Source: Immundisolibacterales bacterium
GTDB taxonomy: Bacteria; Pseudomonadota; Gammaproteobacteria; HK1
Assembly (NCBI GenBank): GCA_026712715.1
Contig: JAPOPW010000060.1
Location: forward strand, 57,480-121,479
Length of the DNA stretch: 64,000 nucleotides
Reading direction: 5' to 3'
This document shows, piece by piece, positions 22,149 to 30,543 of this stretch. A program made the translations under genes and the position numbers. The notes beneath the pieces are model-generated. The model had not been told where the DNA came from. It saw nothing but the letters and a program-made list of their open reading frames with translations, and ran no database searches. How positions within the stretch are numbered: position 1 is the first letter of the stretch; the number at the start of each line of letters is the position of its first letter.

Positions 22149-24002
22149 TCAGAAGCGCTCCACCAGTCGATCGAAGTCGGCGCGGAATTCATCCACCCGA
22201 CCCTCGTCCACGTCGTCGCACTTCCATCTCCCTGCGCGCACCGGTTGATACGGGGCGTCCGCCGTCGCCGCGGTCCCGAGGTTGGGCCGGCTGAACTCCC
22301 AGAGATCCATGGCCGCCCACTCGCCGGTACGGCAGAAGTACCCGAACACCCGGTCGATCCGTCCCTGCTGAAGCGATCGGAAGATCACCTTGCGCCAGCG
22401 GTAGCTGCCGTATCGATCCGGGCCGTCGCGCGGAGGATGCAGCCGTGGCGGCATCCCCGACAGGACGTCGACCGTTCTTCCATCGCGGGTAAGTCCCGGC
22501 ATGACGTGCCAGGCATCGGACGCGTACGGATACGGGGCGAACATGTTCCAGAACTGCAACAGGTTGAACGTCGCGAGCGGCGGCGCCACGACCGGCCGGT
22601 AGTCGCGCCACTCCCGAACGGCAGGGTAGGTGACCACGTTCCAGGCCAGAACGAAGGTCAGGGCCAACGATACGACCAGGCGCCCGACCGGACCGTGTCG
22701 TCCCGCGCCCGGACCTCGACCGAAGCACTTCGTCCCCAGGGAGCCGATTGCGCCCCGATTCCGGCCGATCCATGCATACAGTCGATCGCCCGAGAACGGT
22801 CCGGGCAGGATCCGAAGGAGCCAGGACCGGGGCGAACGAGCCAGGAGAAAGCGCACCGCATCCCAGCCGTGGCGATACTCGGGGGCTGGCTCCGAGGGCA
22901 GCCGCCCGGTACCGGTCGACCGGGTACGGGTGACCGACCAGGAGAATCGATCTTCGAGAATCTCCAACGCGACCGGGTCGGACTGCGCCTCCCGGAGCTC
23001 GGCACCGCGGATTCCGCCGACCGCCAGGAGCAATCGGCCGGCAAAGGCGCAGAACCGGCAATCCCGATCGAAGAACAGCACCAGATCCGACCCGGTGCGG
23101 CTCCCTCGGCGCCATCGCCGGCGCGCCACCGCATCGATGAATCGGGAGGGAAACAGGGGAATCAGGGAAACCACCGAGATCAACGGAAACAGGCCCACTT
23201 CGAGGCTCAGCCAGATGCCGATCTCGAGCGCCACGAGGGCGAGCAGGCCCGTGATCCGGCACCAGTAGCTGGGAATGAGGGCCAACCATGGAGCCAGGCA
23301 CTCGATCCAGAAGACGAAGAACGTCAGGGGTTGAACCAGCCAGTCCCATCCGCGCCACAGGCGCGCAAACTCGCTTGTGAAGGCTTCGAGGTGAAGCGCC
23401 ATCGAAATGGCGGTCCCGGAGCTCCACCATTGTTCGCCGGTCTTCATGATGCCCGCCATGAACCACACGAGCAGGACCTGAATGACGAACGCGACCGTGG
23501 CGGCCGAGCGATACGTCGGTTCGGTCCTGGTGCCGAACCACAGTCTCTCGAGCGAGCCCCACTGCCCGAGGGGCAGGAATGCCGCAAAGAACGTCATCAC
23601 GACGAGCACCTTGTCCCCGCCTTGCAGCGGCAGTGGATTGCGCGCGGAAAGAGATGCGAGCAATACGAACAGGACGAAGGCGGAAAGGCGCGAGCGAATG
23701 CCGAGGAGAAGGGTGAGAGTCGCCAGCAGTCTCAGGATTTCGAGCAGCCAGGGCAGCAGCGGCCCGTCGGACATCCAGTAGACCGACCACAGCCAGACGC
23801 TGTCCCACGTGCGCGAGTCGGCGCCGGACACCAGTCCGGAGGCGGATTGAAATGCGTTCCAGTGCTCGAGGCGAATCAACTGCTCCATCAGAATGGTCAG
23901 GGCGAGGAGCACCCTGAAGAGTCCGATGGCCCGAAGATCCAGCAGGAACGGAGAGCTGTCGACCCGAAGCGACGGGGCGGGACGCAAGGCGGAACCATTC
24001 AT
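22149..24002 (-). CDS. HTTM-domain membrane protein fused to a DCC (DUF393) domain
   Basis: The 617-residue product has an N-terminal multi-pass region of the HTTM type, related to vitamin K-dependent gamma-carboxylase (GLFRVLLALTILMEQLIRL and later hydrophobic helices to about residue 330). A thiol-oxidoreductase-like DCC domain follows, whose signature is LFFDRDCRFCAFAGRLLLAV, with both cysteines. One more hydrophobic helix (about 470-490) and a soluble C-terminal tail follow. I chose ATG 24002 because the open frame beyond it is low-complexity. The gene is on the opposite strand between ispF and truD, breaking the usual gammaproteobacterial order, and so looks inserted. Function is unknown; a membrane redox role is only inferred from the DCC cysteines. 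Confidence 0.75.
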   Translation of the reverse strand: MNGSALRPAPSLRVDSSPFLLDLRAIGLFRVLLALTILMEQLIRLEHWNAFQSASGLVSGADSRTWDSVWLWSVYWMSDGPLLPWLLEILRLLATLTLLLGIRSRLSAFVLFVLLASLSARNPLPLQGGDKVLVVMTFFAAFLPLGQWGSLERLWFGTRTEPTYRSAATVAFVIQVLLVWFMAGIMKTGEQWWSSGTAISMALHLEAFTSEFARLWRGWDWLVQPLTFFVFWIECLAPWLALIPSYWCRITGLLALVALEIGIWLSLEVGLFPLISVVSLIPLFPSRFIDAVARRRWRRGSRTGSDLVLFFDRDCRFCAFAGRLLLAVGGIRGAELREAQSDPVALEILEDRFSWSVTRTRSTGTGRLPSEPAPEYRHGWDAVRFLLARSPRSWLLRILPGPFSGDRLYAWIGRNRGAIGSLGTKCFGRGPGAGRHGPVGRLVVSLALTFVLAWNVVTYPAVREWRDYRPVVAPPLATFNLLQFWNMFAPYPYASDAWHVMPGLTRDGRTVDVLSGMPPRLHPPRDGPDRYGSYRWRKVIFRSLQQGRIDRVFGYFCRTGEWAAMDLWEFSRPNLGTAATADAPYQPVRAGRWKCDDVDEGRVDEFRADFDRLVERF

Positions 24003-24311
24003 GGCGCAGACGGCCGGCGCACGGCGCAACCACGCTCCGAGCCCGGCAATGCCGGGTGCGGGCAACCCGGGCGTGTGACCGGCCGTGGCCGGGTATCGGG
24101 CCCCCGGATGCGGCCCGAAGCGATGCCGAGCTCGACACCGAGCGTGTCCGCTTTCCGAGCCGGCCGGACGGTGCGCCCGCCCGGCGCTTCGCGGCCGGGC
24201 AAGGGGGTCAGCTCGAATCGAACACCGTGACCAGGGGCGCCGGGAAAGCGTTCCGGGGACGAGCAAGCTCCCGTGACCCGATACCCGTCCGTGAATCCGT
24301 CCACCGTTTGT

Positions 24312-24339
24312 ACTCTATCAGTGGGCGATCCGCTGTCAA
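24312..24339 (-). promoter_or_regulatory. promoter for the HTTM-DCC gene
   Basis: Perfect TTGACA (24334-24339), a 16-base spacer and TAGAGT (24312-24317) on the minus strand. This would leave a leader of about 300 bases before ATG 24002. The rest of the 24003-24623 gap, shared with the divergent truD gene, shows nothing else recognisable. Confidence 0.55.
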
Positions 24340-24623
24340 TACGGCCTTGCCGCCCGTCGTCGTTTCCGGGTTGTCGACCGCGCATGGAGGGCGCCGCGCC
24401 GTCCAACGGCGGGCGCCGCGCCCGGACGTGGACGAACGGAATTTCGAGCCGGGGAGGATGATCCTCGTCGATCGTCCCGGGGTCCGCGGCGACATGGAGC
24501 GCGGACCGGCTCGCCCGTCCGCTTGCGCTCGGGCGATGGCATGGATTCCCGGCCGATTGTCCGGCGCGCCTGCCCCGTGCGAGCCGGGTTCGGGTATCTT
24601 CCCGCGACCGTACTGGTGCGTGG

Positions 24624-25769
24624 ATGGCTTCCTGGATGCAGAGCTTCGAAGGTGCGGAGGTTCGAACCGGGCTTCTCGGTGAGAAGGAGTCGTGTGCGGG
24701 CGAGGGGGACGGGTTCGCGGGCTTCATTCCCTTCGAAGCGCTTGCCCGCGCGGGTTCCGATGTGCCGGTCTGCGGGCGGCTGCGATCCGAGCCGGGCGAC
24801 TTTCGGGTGGAAGAGGCGCTCGGGTTCGAGCCCGGAGGCGAGGGTCCGCATCACTGGCTTCTGGTCTGCAAGACGGGGTGCACGACTCCGTTCGCGGCGC
24901 AGGTGCTTGGAGAGCGGTTCGCGGTACCGGCGCGGGAGATCGGATTCTCGGGGCTCAAGGACCGTCACGCGGTAACCACCCAGTGGTTCTCCGTGCCGGC
25001 TCGCCCGGGCGAGCCTGAACCGGAGCCCGGAGAGCTTGCCGGCGGGGTCCGGATCGTGCGCGCGGAGCGGGCACGGAAGAAGCTCCGCCGGGGGGTGCAT
25101 GCCGAGAATCGGTTCGTCATCGTGCTGCGGGAGGTCCGGGGTGACCGGGAGGCGTTCGCGGCTCGCGTCCTGCACGTCGCTCGCGAAGGGGTCCCGAACT
25201 ATTTCGGAGGCCAGCGCTTCGGACGAAACGGGCGCAACGTCCCTTCGGCGGCCCGGATGCTGCGCAGGGCGGGGGGGCCGGCAAGCCGGCTGGCGCGCGG
25301 AATGTACCTGTCGACCGCCCGTTCGCTGCTCTTCAATCGCGTCCTGCACCGGCGGGTCGAGTCGGGGGGGTGGAACGCACGGGTTGCCGGCGATGCGGTG
25401 GTCGTCGCCGGCCGGCGCCGCGCGCTCGCCCCGGATGCCGACCCGCGCGAAGGGGGCACCGCGCAGGAGTGGGTGGCCGCCCGTCGCGCGCATCCGACCG
25501 GTCCGCTCTGGGGTCGCGGCTCGTCCGGCGAGGTGGCCGCGGCCGCGCGGCGCCTCGAGCGGGCGGCGCTCCTCGGCTGCGAAGGATGGCAGGCGGGGCT
25601 CGAGGCGGCGGGACTCGAGCCCGCACGCCGTGCGCTGCGGGTGATCCCCTCCGATCTCGACTGGGAGGAGCGGTCGGCCGGAGTCCTGGTGGTCACGTTC
25701 GCGATACCGCGCGGCGCCTTTGCGACGGCGGTGATGCGCGAGCTGGCCCGGGACCGCCACCCGGGCTGA
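24624..25769 (+). CDS. truD: tRNA pseudouridine(13) synthase
   Basis: TruD converts U13 of tRNA-Glu to pseudouridine. The 381-residue protein has the catalytic motif FSGLKDRHAVTTQWF with Asp113, the N-terminal LRSEPGDFRVEEALGF and the conserved VPNYFGGQRFGRNG. The family is usually about 350 residues; the first 35 residues before VCGRLRSEPGDF are not conserved, and the real start may be ATG 24636. In gammaproteobacteria truD normally directly follows ispF; here the HTTM gene lies between. It is convergent with the Smr gene, 34 bases away. Confidence 0.95.
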   Translation: MASWMQSFEGAEVRTGLLGEKESCAGEGDGFAGFIPFEALARAGSDVPVCGRLRSEPGDFRVEEALGFEPGGEGPHHWLLVCKTGCTTPFAAQVLGERFAVPAREIGFSGLKDRHAVTTQWFSVPARPGEPEPEPGELAGGVRIVRAERARKKLRRGVHAENRFVIVLREVRGDREAFAARVLHVAREGVPNYFGGQRFGRNGRNVPSAARMLRRAGGPASRLARGMYLSTARSLLFNRVLHRRVESGGWNARVAGDAVVVAGRRRALAPDADPREGGTAQEWVAARRAHPTGPLWGRGSSGEVAAAARRLERAALLGCEGWQAGLEAAGLEPARRALRVIPSDLDWEERSAGVLVVTFAIPRGAFATAVMRELARDRHPG

Positions 25770-25803
25770 TCCGGCGTGCCGCCGATTCGACTGCCTGGAA
25801 CCG

Positions 25804-26337
25804 CTACCCGCGCAGCAGGACGTGGACCGCCCCGGTTCCGCCCGCGTTCTCCGGGGCGGGGCAGAACGCGAGCACGCCGTCGCAGCGGCGAAGCCAGCGA
25901 TCCACCACCGCCTTGAGAATCGGGCGGCCTCTTGCCGAGCTCCGTCCCTTGCCGTGGATGATGCGTACGCAGCGATGACCGTGCGCACGCGAGCGATCGA
26001 TGAATTCCAGCACGGCCCGCTCCGCCTCCGACGCGAAGAGCCCGTGCAGGTCGAGCTCGTCCTGAATCGGATGGTGGCCGCGCCGGAGGCGGCGGATCTC
26101 ACGGCGTTGCAGGCCGGGGCGCGCGAACTCGATCCGGCTTCCCCGCTCGATCTCCCGATCCGGCGCCGGCGGGTATCCGTCCCCGTCCGGCCGCGGTGCC
26201 TCGTGCCGCGGTTCCGGCCGGTTCCGGGAGGGTCGGCGGGTGGGAGGCACCCGCTCCCGTCCTCCCTTGACCGGTCGGGTCTCGCCTACGTGCTGGCGAA
26301 AGAGGTGGCCGTCGTCGTCTTGAGTAGGGCGGTTCAT
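25804..26337 (-). CDS. Smr domain protein
   Basis: The 177-residue product ends in an Smr domain: QDELDLHGLFASEAERAVLE, RIIHGKGRSS and the closing FCPAPENAGGTGAVHVLLRG. E. coli SmrA and SmrB are ribosome-associated or nucleic-acid-binding endonucleases, and SmrB cleaves mRNA at collided ribosomes. I chose ATG 26337 because the start LFRQHVGETRPVKGG lines up with the N-terminus of SmrB, whereas the open frame up to 26472 does not. The DLHGL and HGKG motifs needed for activity are intact. Whether this is SmrA- or SmrB-like cannot be decided by eye. Confidence 0.88.
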   Translation of the reverse strand: MNRPTQDDDGHLFRQHVGETRPVKGGRERVPPTRRPSRNRPEPRHEAPRPDGDGYPPAPDREIERGSRIEFARPGLQRREIRRLRRGHHPIQDELDLHGLFASEAERAVLEFIDRSRAHGHRCVRIIHGKGRSSARGRPILKAVVDRWLRRCDGVLAFCPAPENAGGTGAVHVLLRG

Positions 26338-26825
26338 TTCAGAGGGTGGCTTGGACCGAAGCGCGAATCGAAACGGGTTCTCGACGCGCCGGATGGCCTG
26401 CGCCAACGTGCGCGCCGCGGTCCCCTTCGTCGAGGGCAAGAACTGCCTGGTCCGGAATGTCCAACTCGTCATGACTGGGTGCCTCCGTCGGTTTTCCGAT
26501 CCTTCGTGTACCGCTTCTCGCCGGGCGGATCCCTGCCCGAGCCGGAGTCACTCTAGTTTCCATTCGTTCGCCGTGGCCATTCTGCATGGGACGGAATATT
26601 CTTCGAAAACCCGGATAGGCCATTGACTTCATGGGAGAAGCGTTCGAACCGGTCCGGAGCGGCTTCAGGCCGGGCCGGAGGCTGCTTCGTTCCGTGCCGC
26701 GTTCGTCTCGCGCTCCTTCGGCCCGACCAGCCTGGCCGGGAGCTCCGGGCCCCGAGGATCGGCGCGATCAGGGTTGATCCTATATCCGGCCACCCGTCCC
26801 GTGCGTCGAGCCAAACCGGCACGAA
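26338..26825 (-). other. 488-base gap without a recognised gene
   Basis: This stretch lies between the Smr gene and the end of the OLD-family gene, both on the minus strand. I see no conserved coding frame. An AT-richer patch around 26590-26625 could hold the Smr promoter, but I cannot point to convincing -35 and -10 boxes. Confidence 0.4.
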
Positions 26826-28820
26826 TCAGGGGGTCTCGGGAGGATTCGAACCGGAAGACGAGCTGTCCGACGTCAGGAATCCGTTGATCCTGCGGAACAG
26901 GTGTTCGAATCTCTCGACCGTCGCGTCATCCAGCACGTCGAGGGAGATCGCGTCCCCGTCGAGAAGAAGCCGCGCAGGGCGAAAGCGGTCGAATCCGATA
27001 CCGGTCGCCTCCTCGATGCGCTTCACGATTCGACCGGACCCGAGAATCTCGAACGTCTCGATCGCCGCCGCACCGGAGCGGTTGACGAGATCGACGTAGA
27101 AGTCTTCCGAGAACAGATCCTCGATATCGGCCTGCGCCCCGGCATCATCTCCGGCGCCGGCCTCGGTCGACGGGCCGGGCTCGTCCGCATACTCCGGATC
27201 GTCCGGCGACGTGGCCGCATCGTCTTCGATCGTCTCGTCGTCGGTGAAGTCGGCGAGGCGGATGACACCCTGCTCGGAGAGCATCCTGCGTCCGAGCGGC
27301 GAATCGAGCGTCTCGCTCGCGGGGGTGGAGAGGTCGACCATGATCGCCAGTCCCTGCGCCTTCGCGCCCAACAGCGCGACGAAGGTCACGACTCCGGCGA
27401 GACCTCCGACGGGAACGATGGTCCAGCGCGGGTCGAGGCACAGACGCCCCCTTCCTTCCAGATGGCCGCTCATCGCCGAAAGGTACACCTGGTCGGAGGG
27501 TTGCTCCACGAGCAGGGTGCCCCTTCCGGCGGGCAGGAATCGGGCCAGCTCGTGACAGAGCGCGGCCTGAAGCGGGAGCCGGGTGTCGTTGGAATGGTCG
27601 AAGAGCTCCCGGCTTACCCGCGTGCCTTCGCTGTCCCGGTCCTCCACCGTGCGTACGCGCTCCAGAGCCGTCGTCGCGACCATGAACGGGGAGTGGGTGG
27701 AGTAGACGACCTGATGCACGGGAACCAGGCGCTCGTCCATGAAGCGCAGCAGGTCGTGCTGCGCCGACGCATGCAGGCCGAGCCCGGGCTCGTCGAGCAG
27801 CAGCACCGTGTTCTTGACGTCTCGCAGCTCCGACAGGGTCGCGAGAAAGGAAAAGAACCAGGTGAATCCCTGCGAACGTTCGCTGAAGTTCAGGGTCACC
27901 CCATGGCGGTGGTTGCGAATACGGATCTCGATGAACGGGCCCGGGTCATCCTGGGTTCCCGAGCGGTCGAAGTCCACGTCGAACTCGACGGAAAGGCTCC
28001 GATTCTGGCTCCAGTACGAGAATACGTCGTTGGTGAGCTGATTGGCCGCAGCTTCGAGGGACGCCTTGCGGGCCTCGTACTCTTCACGCGTGAATTCCGT
28101 GAGGTCCACGTTCGCAAGACGCATCAGCGACAGGGTCGTGACTTCGCCCGGCGTCAGGTCCTCCCGGTCGCCGTCTCGAAGGCGTGGCACGGAGACCCGG
28201 CCCGACATCACGCTGTATTCGTCGAAGTAAAGGAATCGGGGGAGGAGCGTTTCCACGGTCCGCGCGATCTCCGCACGAGCGTCCGTGTCCTGCCGCAAGC
28301 GAAGCAGGGGCTCGGAATCCTCGTCGCGCGGCTTCATCGACTGAAGCTTCGCCAGCAGGTCCTCCCGGGTGTCGACCCCCTGCGCAATCGAGGGGTCGAG
28401 TCCCGCGCTCTCGAGGGCCAGCTCGACGAGCCTCTTCTCGTCGCAGTCGATCTCGAAGGAGGTCTCGTTCGTGTATGACTTTGTGACCGTGACCCTCCGC
28501 GACGCGAGGACCCCGGGTCCATGGGCGCCTTCCACCGCGTGCACGTCCGCATCGTCCAGCTCGAATGTGGCGGTGATGGGGCAGGTCGTCGATACGCGCT
28601 CGCGGTCGTGGCCGTAGTGCCGGCGAGGGTAGTCCCGCAGCCCCACGAACGATTCGATGTGTCCCGTCGGTTGCGGGTTCAGACGATAGAGCGCCTGAAG
28701 CAGTGCGGACTTGCCGCTCTCGTTCTTTCCGACCAGACAGGTGACGTCGTTCCGGATTGCCACCTCTCCGGAGCACCTCACGTTCTTGTATCTCCGGACC
28801 TGGAACGACTTCAGAATCAT
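26826..28820 (-). CDS. OLD-family ATPase with C-terminal TOPRIM-like domain
   Basis: The 664-residue protein begins with an ABC-type ATPase: Walker A GKNESGKSALL (about residue 31), an ABC-signature-like NFSERSQGFTWFFSF, Walker B NTVLLLDEPGLGLHASAQ and a H-loop in VYSTHSPFM. The C-terminal half has a TOPRIM-like start TLLVEQPSDQVYLSAM and a second strand GLAIMVDLSTP. An acidic, low-complexity insert lies at about residues 545-590. OLD proteins are nucleases linked to DNA repair and phage exclusion; GajA of the Gabija system is one branch, but no GajB-like helicase is adjacent. It lies 78 bases after the Cache gene and may be transcribed with it. Nuclease activity is inferred. Confidence 0.82.
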   Translation of the reverse strand: MILKSFQVRRYKNVRCSGEVAIRNDVTCLVGKNESGKSALLQALYRLNPQPTGHIESFVGLRDYPRRHYGHDRERVSTTCPITATFELDDADVHAVEGAHGPGVLASRRVTVTKSYTNETSFEIDCDEKRLVELALESAGLDPSIAQGVDTREDLLAKLQSMKPRDEDSEPLLRLRQDTDARAEIARTVETLLPRFLYFDEYSVMSGRVSVPRLRDGDREDLTPGEVTTLSLMRLANVDLTEFTREEYEARKASLEAAANQLTNDVFSYWSQNRSLSVEFDVDFDRSGTQDDPGPFIEIRIRNHRHGVTLNFSERSQGFTWFFSFLATLSELRDVKNTVLLLDEPGLGLHASAQHDLLRFMDERLVPVHQVVYSTHSPFMVATTALERVRTVEDRDSEGTRVSRELFDHSNDTRLPLQAALCHELARFLPAGRGTLLVEQPSDQVYLSAMSGHLEGRGRLCLDPRWTIVPVGGLAGVVTFVALLGAKAQGLAIMVDLSTPASETLDSPLGRRMLSEQGVIRLADFTDDETIEDDAATSPDDPEYADEPGPSTEAGAGDDAGAQADIEDLFSEDFYVDLVNRSGAAAIETFEILGSGRIVKRIEEATGIGFDRFRPARLLLDGDAISLDVLDDATVERFEHLFRRINGFLTSDSSSSGSNPPETP

Positions 28821-28898
28821 GGCCTGTCTCCAGGGCGAAGGACGCCGGTTCCGGTGCGGTTCATTCCATCGAGACGGCGAACCGGTCCGGATGCGGGT

Positions 28899-30500
28899 TC
28901 ACGTTCGGTTCCGTCCCAGAACGGCGAAGAGCACCTGCCCCAGTCGGTGGACCGACTCGCTCATCCGTGCCACCTCCTCCGGATGTTCGATCGCGGGCGG
29001 GGGGACCTGCTCGCCCCGGGCCGAACGTTCGGCCAGGTCCCGCACCGCCGCGATCGACGCACCCAGGCGACGGGCGATGACCGCGCAGTGGAAGAACGCG
29101 AAGAAGATGACCACGAGCGCTGCGGCGCCCAGTCCGTAGGTGAAGTAGAGCCGTGAATCCCTCAACGAGCTCTCGATCGCCCGCAGGGCGCCCAGCGGGT
29201 TGAGGACCGTCGAAACCGGTCTTTGCAGGAGGACAATCCAGTCGAAGCCGCTGAAACGCTTGGTCACCGCCGCGTAGGTGGTCCGCCCGCCGGAGTGCGA
29301 GAAGCCGGTGATCCACTCCGAGTCCGCCACGAATCCGGAAGCGTTGGAGCTGACGGCCGCCGTCCGCGCCGACTCGCCGATGCTACCCTCCAGCACGTTG
29401 ACGCCGACGTCCATGATGCGGTCCGGCGAGTGGCCCGATTCCGTCTCCGCGATGATGACCCCGCTCTTCTCGGCGACGGTCACTCTCCCCCCCTGGAGGG
29501 AGCTGGCCACTTCGTCCGCAATCGCCTGTATCTGCGAGACTCCCAGCACCGCCTTCATCACGCCGACCGGCTGTCCCGTGCCGGGCTCGTCGATGCGGAC
29601 CAGGATGTCTATTGACCAGGCTCCGGCGGACTTGTCGTACTCCACTTGGCCGACGGCCAGGTGCTCGCTCCACGCCGCCTGCCACCAGTCTTCGTCCGAC
29701 TGCACGAAGTCGCTCGTGGGGTTGGTGAGAGCGACGTTGAATCCGCTGCGATCGGTGAAGAAGATCTCGGCGAAATGCGGTGAGGTGTCGACGCGCTGGA
29801 GGAGATAGGCATCGGCTTCGGGAAAGAACGCGAAGCTCTTGTGATCGGCGAGCTGAGCCTCGATCGCGTCGATGGACCGTCCCGCGAGGCCCCGGTCGAT
29901 ATGCAACTGGTGGGCGGCGCGCGCGGCCTGCACCACCACCCTGGCGGACGCCCAGGCCTTGGCTTCCACGATTCGCTCGAGGAGGAACGTGTCGATCTGA
30001 CGGGATGCATTGCGCGCTCGGTCGCGAATGTCCATGCCGGCGATGTCACGAGTGAGCGCATCGCGGCTTCTCTCGAAATTGGACTCGATGATGTCGAGGT
30101 GGTAGGTGAGGAGAAACACGACCGCGGTGCCGGTAATCAGGAGTGGCAGCACGATGCTGATGACTGCGTGCGACACGAGCATGCGGCGAAGACCGCTCGC
30201 CTTCGCCCGTGGTGCGCGGACTTCCGCCGGGTCCGGACGGGACGGTCCCACCGCCCCGGGGGGCGCCGCTGCCGCCGCGCTCGCGGAAGGGGCCGGCGCC
30301 GTTGCATCAGGGGGGGGTGTCGCCGCCCCCCGGGATGGACCAGGTGCCTCCGCTCCCTGCGGGGCCGCCTCCGGCGGCCGGGGGGAAGGCTCCGGGGCTC
30401 GCCGGGGAGGAACCTGTTCGGGATGTGGTGGGGGCGGGCTCGGGGTCGCCTGAGGGGGAGTGCCCCGTGATCTGCGAAGTCCGCCGCGGTAGAGTCTCAT
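28899..30500 (-). CDS. Cache-domain membrane sensor without an output domain
   Basis: The 533-residue product starts with about 95 residues of Pro/Ala-rich cytoplasmic sequence. TM1 (about 108-130) follows, then a periplasmic double-Cache-like domain (DEDWWQAAWSEHLAVGQVEY and the later VAEKSGVIIAETESGHS), TM2 (about 445-465) and a HAMP-like segment ending at RMSESVHRLGQVLFAVLG. No kinase, GGDEF or methyl-accepting domain follows, so it probably passes its signal to another protein. The histidine kinase gene 43 bases upstream in the same unit is the obvious partner. ATG 30500 follows a strong GGAGGT site. The ligand is unknown. Confidence 0.8.
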   Translation of the reverse strand: MRLYRGGLRRSRGTPPQATPSPPPPHPEQVPPRRAPEPSPRPPEAAPQGAEAPGPSRGAATPPPDATAPAPSASAAAAAPPGAVGPSRPDPAEVRAPRAKASGLRRMLVSHAVISIVLPLLITGTAVVFLLTYHLDIIESNFERSRDALTRDIAGMDIRDRARNASRQIDTFLLERIVEAKAWASARVVVQAARAAHQLHIDRGLAGRSIDAIEAQLADHKSFAFFPEADAYLLQRVDTSPHFAEIFFTDRSGFNVALTNPTSDFVQSDEDWWQAAWSEHLAVGQVEYDKSAGAWSIDILVRIDEPGTGQPVGVMKAVLGVSQIQAIADEVASSLQGGRVTVAEKSGVIIAETESGHSPDRIMDVGVNVLEGSIGESARTAAVSSNASGFVADSEWITGFSHSGGRTTYAAVTKRFSGFDWIVLLQRPVSTVLNPLGALRAIESSLRDSRLYFTYGLGAAALVVIFFAFFHCAVIARRLGASIAAVRDLAERSARGEQVPPPAIEHPEEVARMSESVHRLGQVLFAVLGRNRT

Positions 30501-30543
30501 GGCACCTCCGAGATGGGTTGTTCGCACCTGCCGGCTTCCGGAT

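Noticed and set aside
26826..28820. Complete Gabija defence system
   Set aside because: Only the OLD-like gene is present; no UvrD/PcrA-like GajB gene is adjacent.
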